From: an uncultured Clostridia bacterium
GTDB taxonomy: Bacteria > Bacillota > Clostridia > Christensenellales > Christensenellaceae
NCBI GenBank assembly: GCA_947063485.1
Contig: CAMSSU010000001.1
Coordinates: forward strand, 60,556-124,555
DNA: 64,000 nt
Direction: 5' to 3'
Part shown: positions 1 through 9,835 of the stretch, in pieces
Position numbering within the stretch: position 1 is the stretch's first letter
How the letters are laid out: each line of letters opens with the position of its first letter
Program-made: the position numbers and the translations under genes
Notes under the pieces: generated by a model
The model's database searches: none
The model's input: only the letters and a program-made list of their open reading frames with translations
Told to the model about the DNA's origin: nothing

Positions 1-446
1 CGGATCACGGCGGCGTTGAGCTCAAGGCAGAGATCCGCAAATATCTGGAAGCACAGGGATATGAATATCACGATGTCGGCACATTCACCAGCGAAGCGGT
101 GGATTACCCGGATATCGGCCAGGCCGCAGCGGAGTATATCGCGCAGGGCAAGGCCGATCTTGGCATCATCATCTGCGGGACGGGCATCGGCATCTCCATC
201 TCGGCCAACAAAGTGCCGGGTATCCGCTGTGCACTGGTTTCGGATGTATTCAGCGCAAAGCGCACCCGGGAGCATAACAACGCCAACATGATGGCGCTGG
301 GCGCCCGCGTCATCGGGCCCGGCCTGGCCATCGAGCTGGTGGATGCTTTCCTGCATACGGATTTTCTGAAGGAGGAAGCGCGCCACGTCAAGCGCGTAGA
401 GAAAATCTCGGCTATCGAGAGAAAATATTCCCGGGAGGAAAAATAA
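1..446 (+). CDS. rpiB: Ribose-5-phosphate isomerase B, 5' end outside window
   Basis: Interconverts ribose 5-phosphate and ribulose 5-phosphate in the non-oxidative pentose phosphate pathway. The reading frame is open from base 3 and begins with the DHGG motif that lies close to the N-terminus of RpiB, so only a few residues are missing. The CGTGIG phosphate/active-site loop (positions about 174-191) and the [10 protein letters not shown] segment are intact, and the visible 147 residues fit the usual length of about 145-150. The upp gene follows after 2 nt, so the two are surely co-transcribed and link pentose phosphate to pyrimidine salvage. The start codon and promoter cannot be seen. Confidence 0.95.
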   Translation, partial: DHGGVELKAEIRKYLEAQGYEYHDVGTFTSEAVDYPDIGQAAAEYIAQGKADLGIIICGTGIGISISANKVPGIRCALVSDVFSAKRTREHNNANMMALGARVIGPGLAIELVDAFLHTDFLKEEARHVKRVEKISAIERKYSREEK

Positions 447-448
447 CA

Positions 449-1078
449 ATGGGGAAAGTTGTCGTCGTCGATCATCCCATGATCCAGCATAAACTCTCGT
501 TTATGCGCTCGAAAGAGGCGGACGTGAAGGAGTTCCGCGAAATGCTGGAGGAGATCTCCATGCTCATGGGCTATGAAGTGCTGCGGGATATGCCGCTGGA
601 GGACAAGGAAATTGAGACGCCCATCTGTCGGATGACGGCCAAAGTCCTTGCCGGGCGGGCGCCGGCCATCGTGCCCATTCTGCGGGCGGGCCTTGGCATG
701 GTGAGCGGGATTTGGAAGCTGATTCCCTCGGCCAAAGTCGGCCATATCGGCCTGTACCGCGATCCCGAGACGACAAAACCCGTCGAATACTACTGCAAGC
801 TGCCCTCGGAAATTGCCGAGCGGGAGGTCATCTTGGTAGACCCGATGCTGGCCACGGGCGGTAGCGGCGCGGATGCCATCACCATGCTGAGAGAGCATGG
901 CGCAAAGAAGATCCGGTTCATGTGCCTGATCGCGGCGCCGGAGGGCATCGAAGTGGTGCAGAAGGCGCATCCGGATGTGGATATCTACGTCGCGGCCATC
1001 GATGAGCGGCTGAACGAGCACGCCTATATCGTCCCCGGCCTGGGCGACGCGGGCGACCGCATCTTCGGAACGCTGTAG
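449..1078 (+). CDS. upp: Uracil phosphoribosyltransferase
   Basis: Salvages uracil with PRPP to give UMP in the cytosol. The protein is 209 residues, the normal family length. The PRPP-binding loop is at residues about 128-141 ([14 protein letters not shown]) and the typical C-terminus ending GDRIFGT is present. A GGGAGG sequence about 10 nt upstream supports the ATG at 449. It follows rpiB by 2 nt and ends at a strong terminator, so it is the last gene of that operon. Confidence 0.97.
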   Translation: MGKVVVVDHPMIQHKLSFMRSKEADVKEFREMLEEISMLMGYEVLRDMPLEDKEIETPICRMTAKVLAGRAPAIVPILRAGLGMVSGIWKLIPSAKVGHIGLYRDPETTKPVEYYCKLPSEIAEREVILVDPMLATGGSGADAITMLREHGAKKIRFMCLIAAPEGIEVVQKAHPDVDIYVAAIDERLNEHAYIVPGLGDAGDRIFGTL

Positions 1079-1087
1079 CATTTGCAA

Positions 1088-1115
1088 AAGAGAAGGGGCT
1101 CCCTTCTCTTTTTTT
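1088..1115 (+). terminator. Terminator of the rpiB-upp operon
   Basis: Perfect 10-bp stem (1088-1097 with 1101-1110), a 3-nt loop and a run of T to 1115. Confidence 0.92.
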
Positions 1116-1136
1116 GCGGGGCGCGCGGCGCCTTTG

Positions 1137-1165
1137 TTGACGAACGCGCGGCTTCTTGGTATGAT
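1137..1165 (+). promoter_or_regulatory. Sigma-A-type promoter for purA
   Basis: TTGACG at 1137-1142 and TATGAT at 1160-1165 with a 17-nt spacer, 47 nt upstream of the purA start. Confidence 0.75.
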
Positions 1166-1194
1166 AAGAACGGTGTGAAAACGAAAGACTCTAA

Positions 1195-2496
<1,302 letters not shown>

Positions 2497-2509
2497 CAAT
2501 TGCATTTTG

Positions 2510-2542
2510 GAAAAGGCGGCATTGGCTGCCTTTTCTTTTTTT
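2510..2542 (+). terminator. Terminator of purA
   Basis: GAAAAGGC at 2510-2517 pairs with GCCTTTTC at 2528-2535, followed by T residues to 2542. Confidence 0.85.
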
Positions 2543-2567
2543 GCAAAAATTTCCACAAGGCCGCCCG

Positions 2568-2591
2568 GCCGCCCTGCCCGGCGGCTTTTTT
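2568..2591 (+). terminator. Second terminator-like hairpin after purA
   Basis: GCCGCC at 2568-2573 pairs with GGCGGC at 2580-2585, followed by six T. It backs up the purA terminator and insulates the fumC-hdr cluster downstream. Confidence 0.7.
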
Positions 2592-2617
2592 GCCGGTGCA
2601 AAGAGAGCGCATGCAAA

Positions 2618-2656
2618 TTGCGAATAGATATATCGATAATCATAATACCGATATAT
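2618..2656 (+). promoter_or_regulatory. Candidate promoter with overlapping dyad for the fumC-hdr-flx cluster
   Basis: TTGCGA at 2618-2623 and CATAAT at 2641-2646 are 17 nt apart. An inverted repeat, ATATATCG at 2628-2635 and CGATATAT at 2649-2656, is centred on the -10 box, the position expected for a repressor operator. The repeat does not match the canonical Rex box (TTGTGAAnnnnTTCACAA type). Both the promoter and the operator role are inferred from sequence alone. Confidence 0.5.
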
Positions 2657-2765
2657 AAATTTGGCAATTTCGCGGCTCGGCGAAGCATGGTAAAATAAAG
2701 CGAAAAATGTAATATGCCAGGAAAGCACCGTTTTCAAACGCCCGGTTCGGGCAAAGATGCGGCGG

Positions 2766-2794
2766 CTATCAATATATTTTAAAAATCTTGATAG
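2766..2794 (+). promoter_or_regulatory. Leader dyad next to the fumC ribosome-binding site
   Basis: CTATCAA at 2766-2772 and TTGATAG at 2788-2794 form a perfect 7-bp inverted repeat with a 15-nt AT-rich spacer. It ends 3 nt before the AGG of the fumC Shine-Dalgarno site. It could be an RNA hairpin affecting translation or a protein site; which one is unknown. Confidence 0.4.
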
Positions 2795-2811
2795 ATAAGG
2801 TGGGAAAGGTG

Positions 2812-4188
2812 ATGGAATACCGTATTGAACACGACTCGATGGGCGAGATGAAGGTCCCGGCAGACCGGCTTTGGGCTGCGCAGACTCAGAGAAGCCACGA
2901 AAATTTTAAAATTGGCGTGGATATCGAAGTGATGCCCAGAGAAATTACGCGGGCATTTGGCATTCTGAAAAAGGCGGCGGCCATGGCCAACGCCGAATTA
3001 AAGCCCGAGAAGATGACCAGGCAAAAGATGGAGGCCATCTGCGCCGCCTGCGACGAAGTGATCTCCGGCCAGTTAAACGGCCATTTTCCGCTGGTCGTCT
3101 GGCAGACAGGCTCTGGAACGCAGTCCAACATGAATGCGAACGAAGTCATCGCGAACCGGGCAAACCAGATTTTGGGCGAAAAAGCCTGCCATCCCAACGA
3201 CGATATCAACATGAGCCAATCCTCCAACGATACCTTCCCGACGGCCATGCACATCTCTGCCGTCATGGCCATTGAGGATAAGCTGCTCCCAGCCATTCAG
3301 GAGCTGATTTGCACGCTGAAACGCCTGGAAGAGGAGAATGAGGGCATCGTCAAATCCGGGCGGACGCACCTTCAGGATGCGACGCCCATCAAATTCAGCC
3401 AGGAGATTTCCGGCTGGCGCAGCAGCCTGGAGCGGGACGAGGAGCTGCTCGGCTTGGCGGTCCGCCCGCTCTATGAGCTGGCTGTGGGCGGCACGGCCGT
3501 GGGCACGGGGCTGAACGCCCCCAAAGCGTTTGCCGCGCTGACGGCAGAGAAAGTTGCCCAGCTGACGGGCAAACCTTTTGTTACTGCCGGGAATAAGTTC
3601 CACGCGCTCTCCTCTAAGGACGAGCTGGTCTTTGCGCACGGCGCCATCAAGGCGGCAGCCTGCGATATGATGAAAATTGCCAACGACGTCCGCTGGCTGG
3701 CATCCGGCCCGCGGGTCGGCCTGGGCGAAATCCGCATCCCGGAAAACGAGCCCGGCTCTTCCATCATGCCCGGCAAGGTCAACCCGACCCAGTGCGAGGC
3801 GGTAACGATGGTGGCTGTGCAGGTCATTGGCAACGATGCGGCCATCGGCATGGCGGCTTCCCAGGGCAACTTCGAGCTGAATGTGTTCATGCCCGTCATC
3901 ATCTATAATTTCCTGCAGTCGGCGCGCCTGCTGGCCGAGGCCATCGTTTCGTTCAACAAGAACTGCGCCGCGGGCATCACGGCTAACCGGCAGAAGATGC
4001 ACGACAATCTGCACAACTCCCTCATGCTGGTTACGGCGCTCAACCCGTATATCGGCTATGAGAACGCGGCCAAGACGGCCAAAAAGGCATATAAAGAAAA
4101 TATCTCCCTCAAAGAGGCGTGCGTCGCGCTCGGCTTCTTGACGGAGGAAAAGTTCGACGAGGTTTTTCATCCCGAGCAGATGGTTTAA
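2812..4188 (+). CDS. fumC: Class II fumarate hydratase
   Basis: Interconverts malate and fumarate; the class II enzyme is iron-free and oxygen-stable. The ATG at 2812 is preferred (458 residues) because AAGGTGGG lies 8 nt upstream; an in-frame TTG at 2788 falls inside the leader dyad. The family signature GSSIMPGKVNP is at about residues 313-322 and supplies the catalytic serine loop; a THLQDATPI segment near residue 185 carries the catalytic-region histidine. It is the first gene of a long co-directional cluster, only 25 nt before hdrB. This places fumarate supply with the putative fumarate-reductase genes downstream. Confidence 0.96.
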   Translation: MEYRIEHDSMGEMKVPADRLWAAQTQRSHENFKIGVDIEVMPREITRAFGILKKAAAMANAELKPEKMTRQKMEAICAACDEVISGQLNGHFPLVVWQTGSGTQSNMNANEVIANRANQILGEKACHPNDDINMSQSSNDTFPTAMHISAVMAIEDKLLPAIQELICTLKRLEEENEGIVKSGRTHLQDATPIKFSQEISGWRSSLERDEELLGLAVRPLYELAVGGTAVGTGLNAPKAFAALTAEKVAQLTGKPFVTAGNKFHALSSKDELVFAHGAIKAAACDMMKIANDVRWLASGPRVGLGEIRIPENEPGSSIMPGKVNPTQCEAVTMVAVQVIGNDAAIGMAASQGNFELNVFMPVIIYNFLQSARLLAEAIVSFNKNCAAGITANRQKMHDNLHNSLMLVTALNPYIGYENAAKTAKKAYKENISLKEACVALGFLTEEKFDEVFHPEQMV

Positions 4189-4213
4189 CCCCGTATCAAT
4201 TTGGAGGTAGACG

Positions 4214-5020
4214 ATGAAAGTTAGTTATTTCCCAGGCTGTACCCTCCGCACCAAAGCAAAGCAGCTGGATCGCTATGCGCGAAAGTGCGCCGAGGCTTTG
4301 GGCATCGAGCTTTGCGAAGTGCAGGATTGGCAGTGCTGCGGCGGCGCCTTTATCAGCGCCAGGGATGAAATCGCATCCAAGCTTGCCAGCGTGCGCGCGC
4401 TCGTTGCCGCACGGGATGAGGAGCGGCCGCTTTGCACGGTGTGCTCCGCCTGCCATAATGTCATCAAGCAGACCAACCACGCCATGCAGACGGACGGCGA
4501 ATTTGCCGCCAAGGTCAATGCCTATATGGCCCAGGATAAGCAGCCCTCCGCCCCCTATCACGGCGAGACGCGGGTCTATCACTATCTGGAGCTGCTGCGG
4601 GATGAAGTGGGTTTTGAGCAGCTGAAGGCCGCGGTCAAAAACCCGCTGACTGGCCGCAAAATTGCCGCCTATTATGGCTGTATGCTGCTGCGCCCGGGCA
4701 AAGTGCTTCAGTTCGACGATGTGGAAAACCCGCAGATCATGGAAGATTTCCTGCGCGCCCTTGGGGCAGAGCCGGTGGTTTTCCCCCAGAGAAACGAGTG
4801 CTGCGGCGGGTATGTCGCCCTGGAAGACGCGGCTTCGGCAAAGAAAAAGAGCAATGCAGTCAGCCATGGGGCGGCCAGCCACGGCGCAGAGCTGATGGTT
4901 ACGGCCTGCCCGCTCTGTAAATACAACCTTGTGAAAAACGGCAGCGAGGTTCCGGTTATCTATTTCACCGAGCTGCTGGCCGAGGCGCTGGGCGTAAAGG
5001 AGGAAGAAGATGCAGAATAA
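4214..5020 (+). CDS. hdrB: Heterodisulfide reductase subunit B-like CCG-domain protein
   Basis: HdrB is the high-potential end of HdrABC complexes and carries two non-cubane [4Fe-4S] clusters. Both CCG motifs are complete in these 268 residues: Cys9, Cys41-Cys42, Cys77/Cys80, and Cys156, Cys196-Cys197, Cys232/Cys235, with CX31CC and CX39CC spacings. A heterodisulfide-like or protein electron acceptor is therefore possible. It starts with a clear GGAGG site and overlaps hdrC by 11 nt. Bacteria lack CoM-S-S-CoB, so the acceptor is open; the fumarate-reductase-type genes in the same cluster suggest electrons pass on to fumarate. Confidence 0.9.
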   Translation: MKVSYFPGCTLRTKAKQLDRYARKCAEALGIELCEVQDWQCCGGAFISARDEIASKLASVRALVAARDEERPLCTVCSACHNVIKQTNHAMQTDGEFAAKVNAYMAQDKQPSAPYHGETRVYHYLELLRDEVGFEQLKAAVKNPLTGRKIAAYYGCMLLRPGKVLQFDDVENPQIMEDFLRALGAEPVVFPQRNECCGGYVALEDAASAKKKSNAVSHGAASHGAELMVTACPLCKYNLVKNGSEVPVIYFTELLAEALGVKEEEDAE

Positions 5021-5402
5021 GAAGGAACGCCAGAAGGAGCAGATTCTGCGGATGAGCGGCGTCAATCCGCGCAAATGTATGCGGTGCGGCAAATGCTCGG
5101 GAACCTGCCCTTCCTACGATGAGATGGAATACCATCCGCATCAGTTCGTCTATATGGTGGAGAATGGAGACATCGAAGCGCTGATGAAATCCGATTCCAT
5201 CTATAAGTGCCTTTCCTGCTTTGCCTGCGTGGATCGCTGCCCAAGAGGCGTCGAGCCGGCCAAGCTGGTGGAAGCGCTGCGGCTGATGGTCATTCGGGAA
5301 AAGGGCGCGAATCACCTGACGGCAAATGATATTCCGGCACTATTGGATGAGGAAATGCCCCAGCAGGCCATTATGAGCGCCCTGCGCAAGTATTCTAAAT
5401 AG
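5010..5402 (+). CDS. hdrC: Heterodisulfide reductase subunit C-like ferredoxin
   Basis: Wires HdrA to HdrB through two cubane [4Fe-4S] clusters. The 130-residue protein shows CX2CX2CX3C at Cys23/26/29/33 and again at Cys67/70/73/77, the standard HdrC pattern, with no membrane segment. The start overlaps the end of hdrB by 11 nt, which implies translational coupling and fixed stoichiometry. A shared GGAGG-type site lies inside the end of hdrB. Confidence 0.92.
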   Translation: MQNKKERQKEQILRMSGVNPRKCMRCGKCSGTCPSYDEMEYHPHQFVYMVENGDIEALMKSDSIYKCLSCFACVDRCPRGVEPAKLVEALRLMVIREKGANHLTANDIPALLDEEMPQQAIMSALRKYSK

Positions 5403-5417
5403 AAGGGAGAGCAGAAC

Positions 5418-7412
5418 ATGCAGAGAATTGGAGTATTTGTCTGCCATTGCGGCACGAATATCGCCGGAACGGTAGATGTCAAAGCAGTCGCCCAGGCGCT
5501 GAAAAACGAGCCGGGCGTCGTCTTCTCCACGGATTATCAATATATGTGCTCCCAGGCAGGCCAGGATATCATCAAAGCCGCCATCGCCGAGCACCAGCTT
5601 TCGGGCATTGTCGTCTGCTCCTGCTCGCCGCGTATGCACGAGGCGACGTTCCGCAAGACGGCGGCTGCCGCAGGGCTCAACCCCTATATGGTGGAAATCG
5701 CCAATATCCGGGAGCAGTGCTCCTGGGTGCATAAGGAGATGCCCATCGGAACCGAGAAAGCCATCATTTTGGGCAAAGCGGCTGTGGCAAAAGTCAACCT
5801 GAACGCCCCGCTGACGCCGGGTGAGAGCCCGGTTACCAAGCGCGCGCTGGTCATTGGCGGCGGCATCGCCGGCATCCAGACGGCTCTTGATATTGCAGAT
5901 GCCGGATTCCCGGTGGATATCGTGGAGACCAAGCCCACCATCGGCGGCAAAATGGCGCAGCTCGATAAAACCTTCCCAACGCTGGACTGCGCCGCCTGCA
6001 TCCTGACGCCCAAGATGGTGGATGTGGCCCAGAATGAAAACGTTCGCATCTTCTCATATTCGGAAGTTACGGATGTCAAAGGCTTTGTGGGCAATTTCGA
6101 GGTTACCATCAAGCGCAAGGCGCGCTTCGTGAAAGAAGACGTCTGCACGGGCTGCGGCGCCTGTACGGAGAAGTGCCCCCAGAAAAAGGTGCCCAACGAA
6201 TTTAACCTGGGCATGGATAACCGCCGCGCCATCTATATCCCGTTCGCTCAGGCGGTGCCCAAGGTGGCGACGATTGACCCGAACTACTGCACCATGCTGC
6301 AAAAGGGCAAATGCGGCCTTTGCGCCAAGGTCTGCACGGCCGGGGCCATCGACTACCAGGCCAAAGACGAGTTTATTCAGGAAAAATACGGCGCTATCGT
6401 CGTGGCGACGGGCTTCAACCCCATCTCCATGGAGAAGTTCGACGAGTTCGCCTATGCGCAGTCCAAAGATGTCATCACGTCCCTGGAGCTGGAGCGCCTG
6501 ATGAACGCCGCCGGCCCTACGGGCGGCACGCTGCTGCGCCCCTCGGACGGCGAGCACCCGCATACCATCGTGTTTGTGCAGTGCATCGGCTCCCGCTGCG
6601 AGGCATGCGCGGAAAAGGGCAAGGAATACTGCTCGAAAATCTGCTGTATGTATACCGCCAAGCATGCCATGCTCATCCGGGATAAATATCCGGATACGGA
6701 TGTGTATGTGTTCTATATCGACGTCCGCACGCCGGGCAAGAACTTCGATGAGTTCTACCGCCGGGCGGTGGAGGAATACGGCGTGCACTATATCAAAGGC
6801 ATGGTGGGCAAAGTCTCCCCGGAGGGCGGCAAGCTGAAAGTGCAGGCTTCCGATCTGCTGGACGGCAAGCAGCTGCATATCGATGCAGACCTGGTCGTGC
6901 TGGCGGCGGCCATCGAACCGGATAAATCCGCCCGCCCGCTGGCGACTATGCTCACGGCCAGCATGGATACCAACGATTTCTTCACCGAGGCGCATCCCAA
7001 GCTGCGCCCTGTGGAAAGCCCGACGGCCGGCGTGTTCCTCTCGGGAACCTGCCAGGGCCCCAAGGATATCCCGGAAACTGTCTCCCAGGCAGGGGCGGCG
7101 GCCTCCAAGGTCATCGGCCTGCTCTGCAAGGATAAGCTCACGGGCAACCCCTGCGTGGCGCATTCGGATGAGCTGATGTGCAACGGCTGCTCCACCTGCG
7201 AGAGAGTCTGCCCCTACGGCGCCATCTCCTATCAGGAGAAGGAGTTTAGAATGCCGGATCGGACGACGAAAATCCGCCGCATTGCTGTGGTCAACGAGGC
7301 GGTCTGCCAGGGCTGCGGTGCCTGCACGGTGGCCTGCATGTCTGGTGCGATGGATCTTCGGGGCTTTTTGAACAAACAGATTATGGCGGAGGTAGACGCG
7401 ATATGCAAGTAA
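5418..7412 (+). CDS. hdrA: Heterodisulfide reductase subunit A-like flavin-bifurcating protein
   Basis: HdrA carries the FAD thought to split electron pairs between a high-potential route (HdrC/HdrB) and ferredoxin. The 664-residue protein has an N-terminal Cys-rich domain (VCHCGTN at residues 8-14), an FAD-binding thioredoxin-reductase-like fold beginning with GGGIAGIQ near residue 147, inserted clusters CTGCGACTEKC (about 242-252) and CGLCAKVC (about 299-306), and a C-terminal two-cluster ferredoxin domain (CNGCSTC about 587, CQGCGAC about 629). It follows hdrC by 15 nt and overlaps flxD. The length and domain order match cytosolic bacterial HdrA; bifurcation itself is inferred. Confidence 0.93.
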   Translation: MQRIGVFVCHCGTNIAGTVDVKAVAQALKNEPGVVFSTDYQYMCSQAGQDIIKAAIAEHQLSGIVVCSCSPRMHEATFRKTAAAAGLNPYMVEIANIREQCSWVHKEMPIGTEKAIILGKAAVAKVNLNAPLTPGESPVTKRALVIGGGIAGIQTALDIADAGFPVDIVETKPTIGGKMAQLDKTFPTLDCAACILTPKMVDVAQNENVRIFSYSEVTDVKGFVGNFEVTIKRKARFVKEDVCTGCGACTEKCPQKKVPNEFNLGMDNRRAIYIPFAQAVPKVATIDPNYCTMLQKGKCGLCAKVCTAGAIDYQAKDEFIQEKYGAIVVATGFNPISMEKFDEFAYAQSKDVITSLELERLMNAAGPTGGTLLRPSDGEHPHTIVFVQCIGSRCEACAEKGKEYCSKICCMYTAKHAMLIRDKYPDTDVYVFYIDVRTPGKNFDEFYRRAVEEYGVHYIKGMVGKVSPEGGKLKVQASDLLDGKQLHIDADLVVLAAAIEPDKSARPLATMLTASMDTNDFFTEAHPKLRPVESPTAGVFLSGTCQGPKDIPETVSQAGAAASKVIGLLCKDKLTGNPCVAHSDELMCNGCSTCERVCPYGAISYQEKEFRMPDRTTKIRRIAVVNEAVCQGCGACTVACMSGAMDLRGFLNKQIMAEVDAICK

Positions 7413-7837
7413 AGGAATATAAACCGCTGATTGTGGCATTTTGCTGCAACTGGTGCTCCTATGCCGGCGCAGACCTCGCCGGAAACAACCGGCTGAACTA
7501 CCCGGCGGAAGTCAAGATCATCCGGGTTCCCTGCTCCTGCAGGGTCAACCCCATGTTCATTCTGCGGGCGTTTCAGCGCGGGGCAGACGGCGTGATTCTC
7601 TGCGGCTGCCATCCGGGCGACTGCCACTATACCTCCGGCAACTACTATACGCGCCGCCGTATGGCGCTGCTCTTCTCCATGCTGGATTACCTCGGCATCG
7701 AGCGGGAGCGCACCCGGGTCGAATGGGTCTCGGCGGCAGAGGGCGCAAAATTTGCCGCAACCATGAACGATTTCGCCGAGAAAGTCGCTTCTCTGGGCGA
7801 AAACAAGAGATTGGAGGATTTGCGATGCAAGAAGTAA
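7403..7837 (+). CDS. flxD: MvhD/FlxD-like electron-transfer subunit
   Basis: A small iron-sulfur protein that hands electrons from a hydrogenase or NADH-oxidising module to HdrA. The 144 residues carry the family cysteines in CCNWC (about 14-18), PCSC (about 48-51) and CGCHPGDCHY (about 67-76). It overlaps the hdrA stop by 10 nt and the next gene by 13 nt. No hydrogenase subunits (MvhA/MvhG) are present, so the electron donor is the NADH module encoded just downstream rather than hydrogen. Confidence 0.9.
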   Translation: MQVKEYKPLIVAFCCNWCSYAGADLAGNNRLNYPAEVKIIRVPCSCRVNPMFILRAFQRGADGVILCGCHPGDCHYTSGNYYTRRRMALLFSMLDYLGIERERTRVEWVSAAEGAKFAATMNDFAEKVASLGENKRLEDLRCKK

Positions 7838-8817
7838 ACTGCGAAGTTCTCGTCTCCAAAGCAGCAGAACTGCTGGAAAAGGGCACGGTAGACCGCGTGC
7901 TGGGCTGGAGAGCCGGAGAATTTGATTACGATATCACGCCTGCGGTGTTTTACTCCGAGCAGGAGCTGAGGGATGGTTTCGTCTGGAACGATTTCTGCGG
8001 CGCGAATTTCTCCAAATACCTGATCAAAGAGACGGGCAAAAGCGAGAATAAGGTGCTGGTGTTCTTAAAGCCCTGCGATACCTATAGCTTCAACCAGCTG
8101 CTGACCGAGCACCGCTTCGACCGCGAAAAGGTCTATGCCGTGGGCGTCCCCTGCAATGGGATGCTGGATATCGGCAAGGTAAAGCAGAGCGCGGAAGGCA
8201 TCGCGGCTGTGCGCGAAGAGGGCGGTAAGGTTGTCGTGGATACCCTCTACGACGGCAGCATCTCCCTGGATCGGGAGGCGCTTTTGCCGGATCGCTGCAT
8301 CAACTGCAAATCCAAAAAGCACGCGGCCTATGACGAGCTGCTGGGCGAGGAAGGCGAAGCTGCGAGCTCCGCGCGGTTTGATGAAGTGGAAAAGCTGGAG
8401 CGCATGACGCCGGATGAGCGCTTTGCCTTCTGGCAGGGTGAGCTCTCCCGCTGTATCCGGTGCAACGCCTGCCGGGATGTCTGCCCGGCCTGCACCTGCG
8501 AAAAGTGCGTGTTCGATAACCCGGCTTCGGGCGTGGAAAACAAGGCCGCGGCCAACTCCTTCGAGGAGAAGATGTTCCATGTGATCCGCGCGTTCCATGT
8601 GGCCGGCCGCTGTACGGACTGCGGCGAGTGCTCCCGGGTCTGCCCCCAGCATATCCCGCTGCACCTGCTCAACCGCAAGTTCATCAAGGATATCGATTCC
8701 TTCTACGGCGAATATCAGGCAGGGGCAGAGGCCGGCAGCCGCGCGCCCATTGTGGATTATAAGACGGACGATCTCGAGCCGGCGGAGGCTGTGGAAAGAG
8801 GTGGCGAACATGCGTAA
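7825..8817 (+). CDS. flxC: FlxC-like 4Fe-4S electron-transfer protein
   Basis: Iron-sulfur relay of the NADH-oxidising Flx module. The ATG at 7825 has GGAGG about 7 nt upstream and overlaps flxD by 13 nt; an open frame continues upstream but is only a shadow of flxD. The 330-residue protein has an N-terminal domain of the kind seen in coenzyme F420 hydrogenase-beta/AsrA-like proteins, an extra CINC near residue 158, and two clusters, CIRCNACRDVC followed by CTC and CEKC (about 210-230) and CTDCGECSRVC (about 262-272). Which of this gene and the next corresponds to FlxB or FlxC is assigned by mirrored order only. Confidence 0.8.
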   Translation: MQEVNCEVLVSKAAELLEKGTVDRVLGWRAGEFDYDITPAVFYSEQELRDGFVWNDFCGANFSKYLIKETGKSENKVLVFLKPCDTYSFNQLLTEHRFDREKVYAVGVPCNGMLDIGKVKQSAEGIAAVREEGGKVVVDTLYDGSISLDREALLPDRCINCKSKKHAAYDELLGEEGEAASSARFDEVEKLERMTPDERFAFWQGELSRCIRCNACRDVCPACTCEKCVFDNPASGVENKAAANSFEEKMFHVIRAFHVAGRCTDCGECSRVCPQHIPLHLLNRKFIKDIDSFYGEYQAGAEAGSRAPIVDYKTDDLEPAEAVERGGEHA

Positions 8818-9835
8818 AATATCGCTCAGTAAACTAGATGCGCTCTTTGAGGAAATTGCGGCCGCTTATGCGCTGTATCTACCTGTGGATACCAAGGCTG
8901 GCGCCAAGTTCGAGCGGTGGGAAGCGGGCAAGACGCTTTCCGATGCCCTGAACACCGTGCGCAGCGCCAAGGATTTCTTCTTCCCCCAGACGGAAAACCT
9001 GATGGATTTCAAGATGGAGGGCAAGAACATCGAGGTCATCGATACCCGCAGTGAGAGCGAGGATTTCGTCCTTTTCGGCGTGCGCGCCTGCGATGTGAAG
9101 AGCTTTGAAGTGCTGGATCGCGTGTTCCTCTCCGAGCCAGCAGATACCTACTATCAGAACCGCCGGGAGCATGGCGTCATCCTGTCCCTGGCCTGCACGA
9201 AGCCGGTGGAGACCTGCTTCTGCGGCACGTTCGGCATTGATGCGGCTTCGCCGGAGGGAGATGTCGTCTGCCATAAGACGGAGGATGCCCTCTATCTGGA
9301 TGCCAAAACGGAAAAGGGCCAGAGGCTGATGGCCGCGCTGGAGAGTGTAACCGAAGAAGCTGATGCATCGGCTGTGGATGCACAAAAGGAGCTCATTCGA
9401 GAGAGAATGGCAAAGCTCCCGCTGGCAAACCTCTCGGCAGATGCCTTTGGCGACGGCAAAACCTCGGAGTTTTTTGATGCCCCCGAGTGGAGCGAGCTTT
9501 CGCAGTCCTGCCTGGGCTGCGGGACGTGCACCTTCGTCTGCCCGACCTGCCAGTGCTACGATATCAAAGATTTCAACACCGGCCATGGCGTCAAGCGGTT
9601 CCGTTGCTGGGATTCCTGCATGTACTCCGAGTTCACCAAGATGTCGGCAGGCCAGCCCCGGTTGACGCAGATGGAGCGGTTCCGCCAGCGCTTCATGCAC
9701 AAGCTGGTCTATTATCCCACGAACAACGACGGCCTTTTCTCCTGCGTCGGCTGCGGCCGCTGTGTGGCAAAATGCCCGATTCAGATGAATATCGTCAAGG
9801 TCATGAAAAAACTAGGAGGGCGTAAACATGACTAA
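8810..9835 (+). CDS. flxB: FlxB-like 4Fe-4S dicluster protein (AsrA-like)
   Basis: Second iron-sulfur relay of the Flx module, resembling anaerobic sulfite reductase subunit A. The start ATG at 8810 overlaps the previous stop by 8 nt, and its own end overlaps flxA by 8 nt. The 341 residues include a long N-terminal domain with conserved RACDVKSFEVLDRVF and two C-terminal clusters, CLGCGTCTFVC with CQC (about 233-248) and CVGCGRCVAKC (about 311-321). No catalytic sulfite-reductase partner (siroheme protein) is encoded nearby, so an electron-transfer role is more likely than sulfite reduction. Confidence 0.8.
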   Translation: MRKISLSKLDALFEEIAAAYALYLPVDTKAGAKFERWEAGKTLSDALNTVRSAKDFFFPQTENLMDFKMEGKNIEVIDTRSESEDFVLFGVRACDVKSFEVLDRVFLSEPADTYYQNRREHGVILSLACTKPVETCFCGTFGIDAASPEGDVVCHKTEDALYLDAKTEKGQRLMAALESVTEEADASAVDAQKELIRERMAKLPLANLSADAFGDGKTSEFFDAPEWSELSQSCLGCGTCTFVCPTCQCYDIKDFNTGHGVKRFRCWDSCMYSEFTKMSAGQPRLTQMERFRQRFMHKLVYYPTNNDGLFSCVGCGRCVAKCPIQMNIVKVMKKLGGRKHD

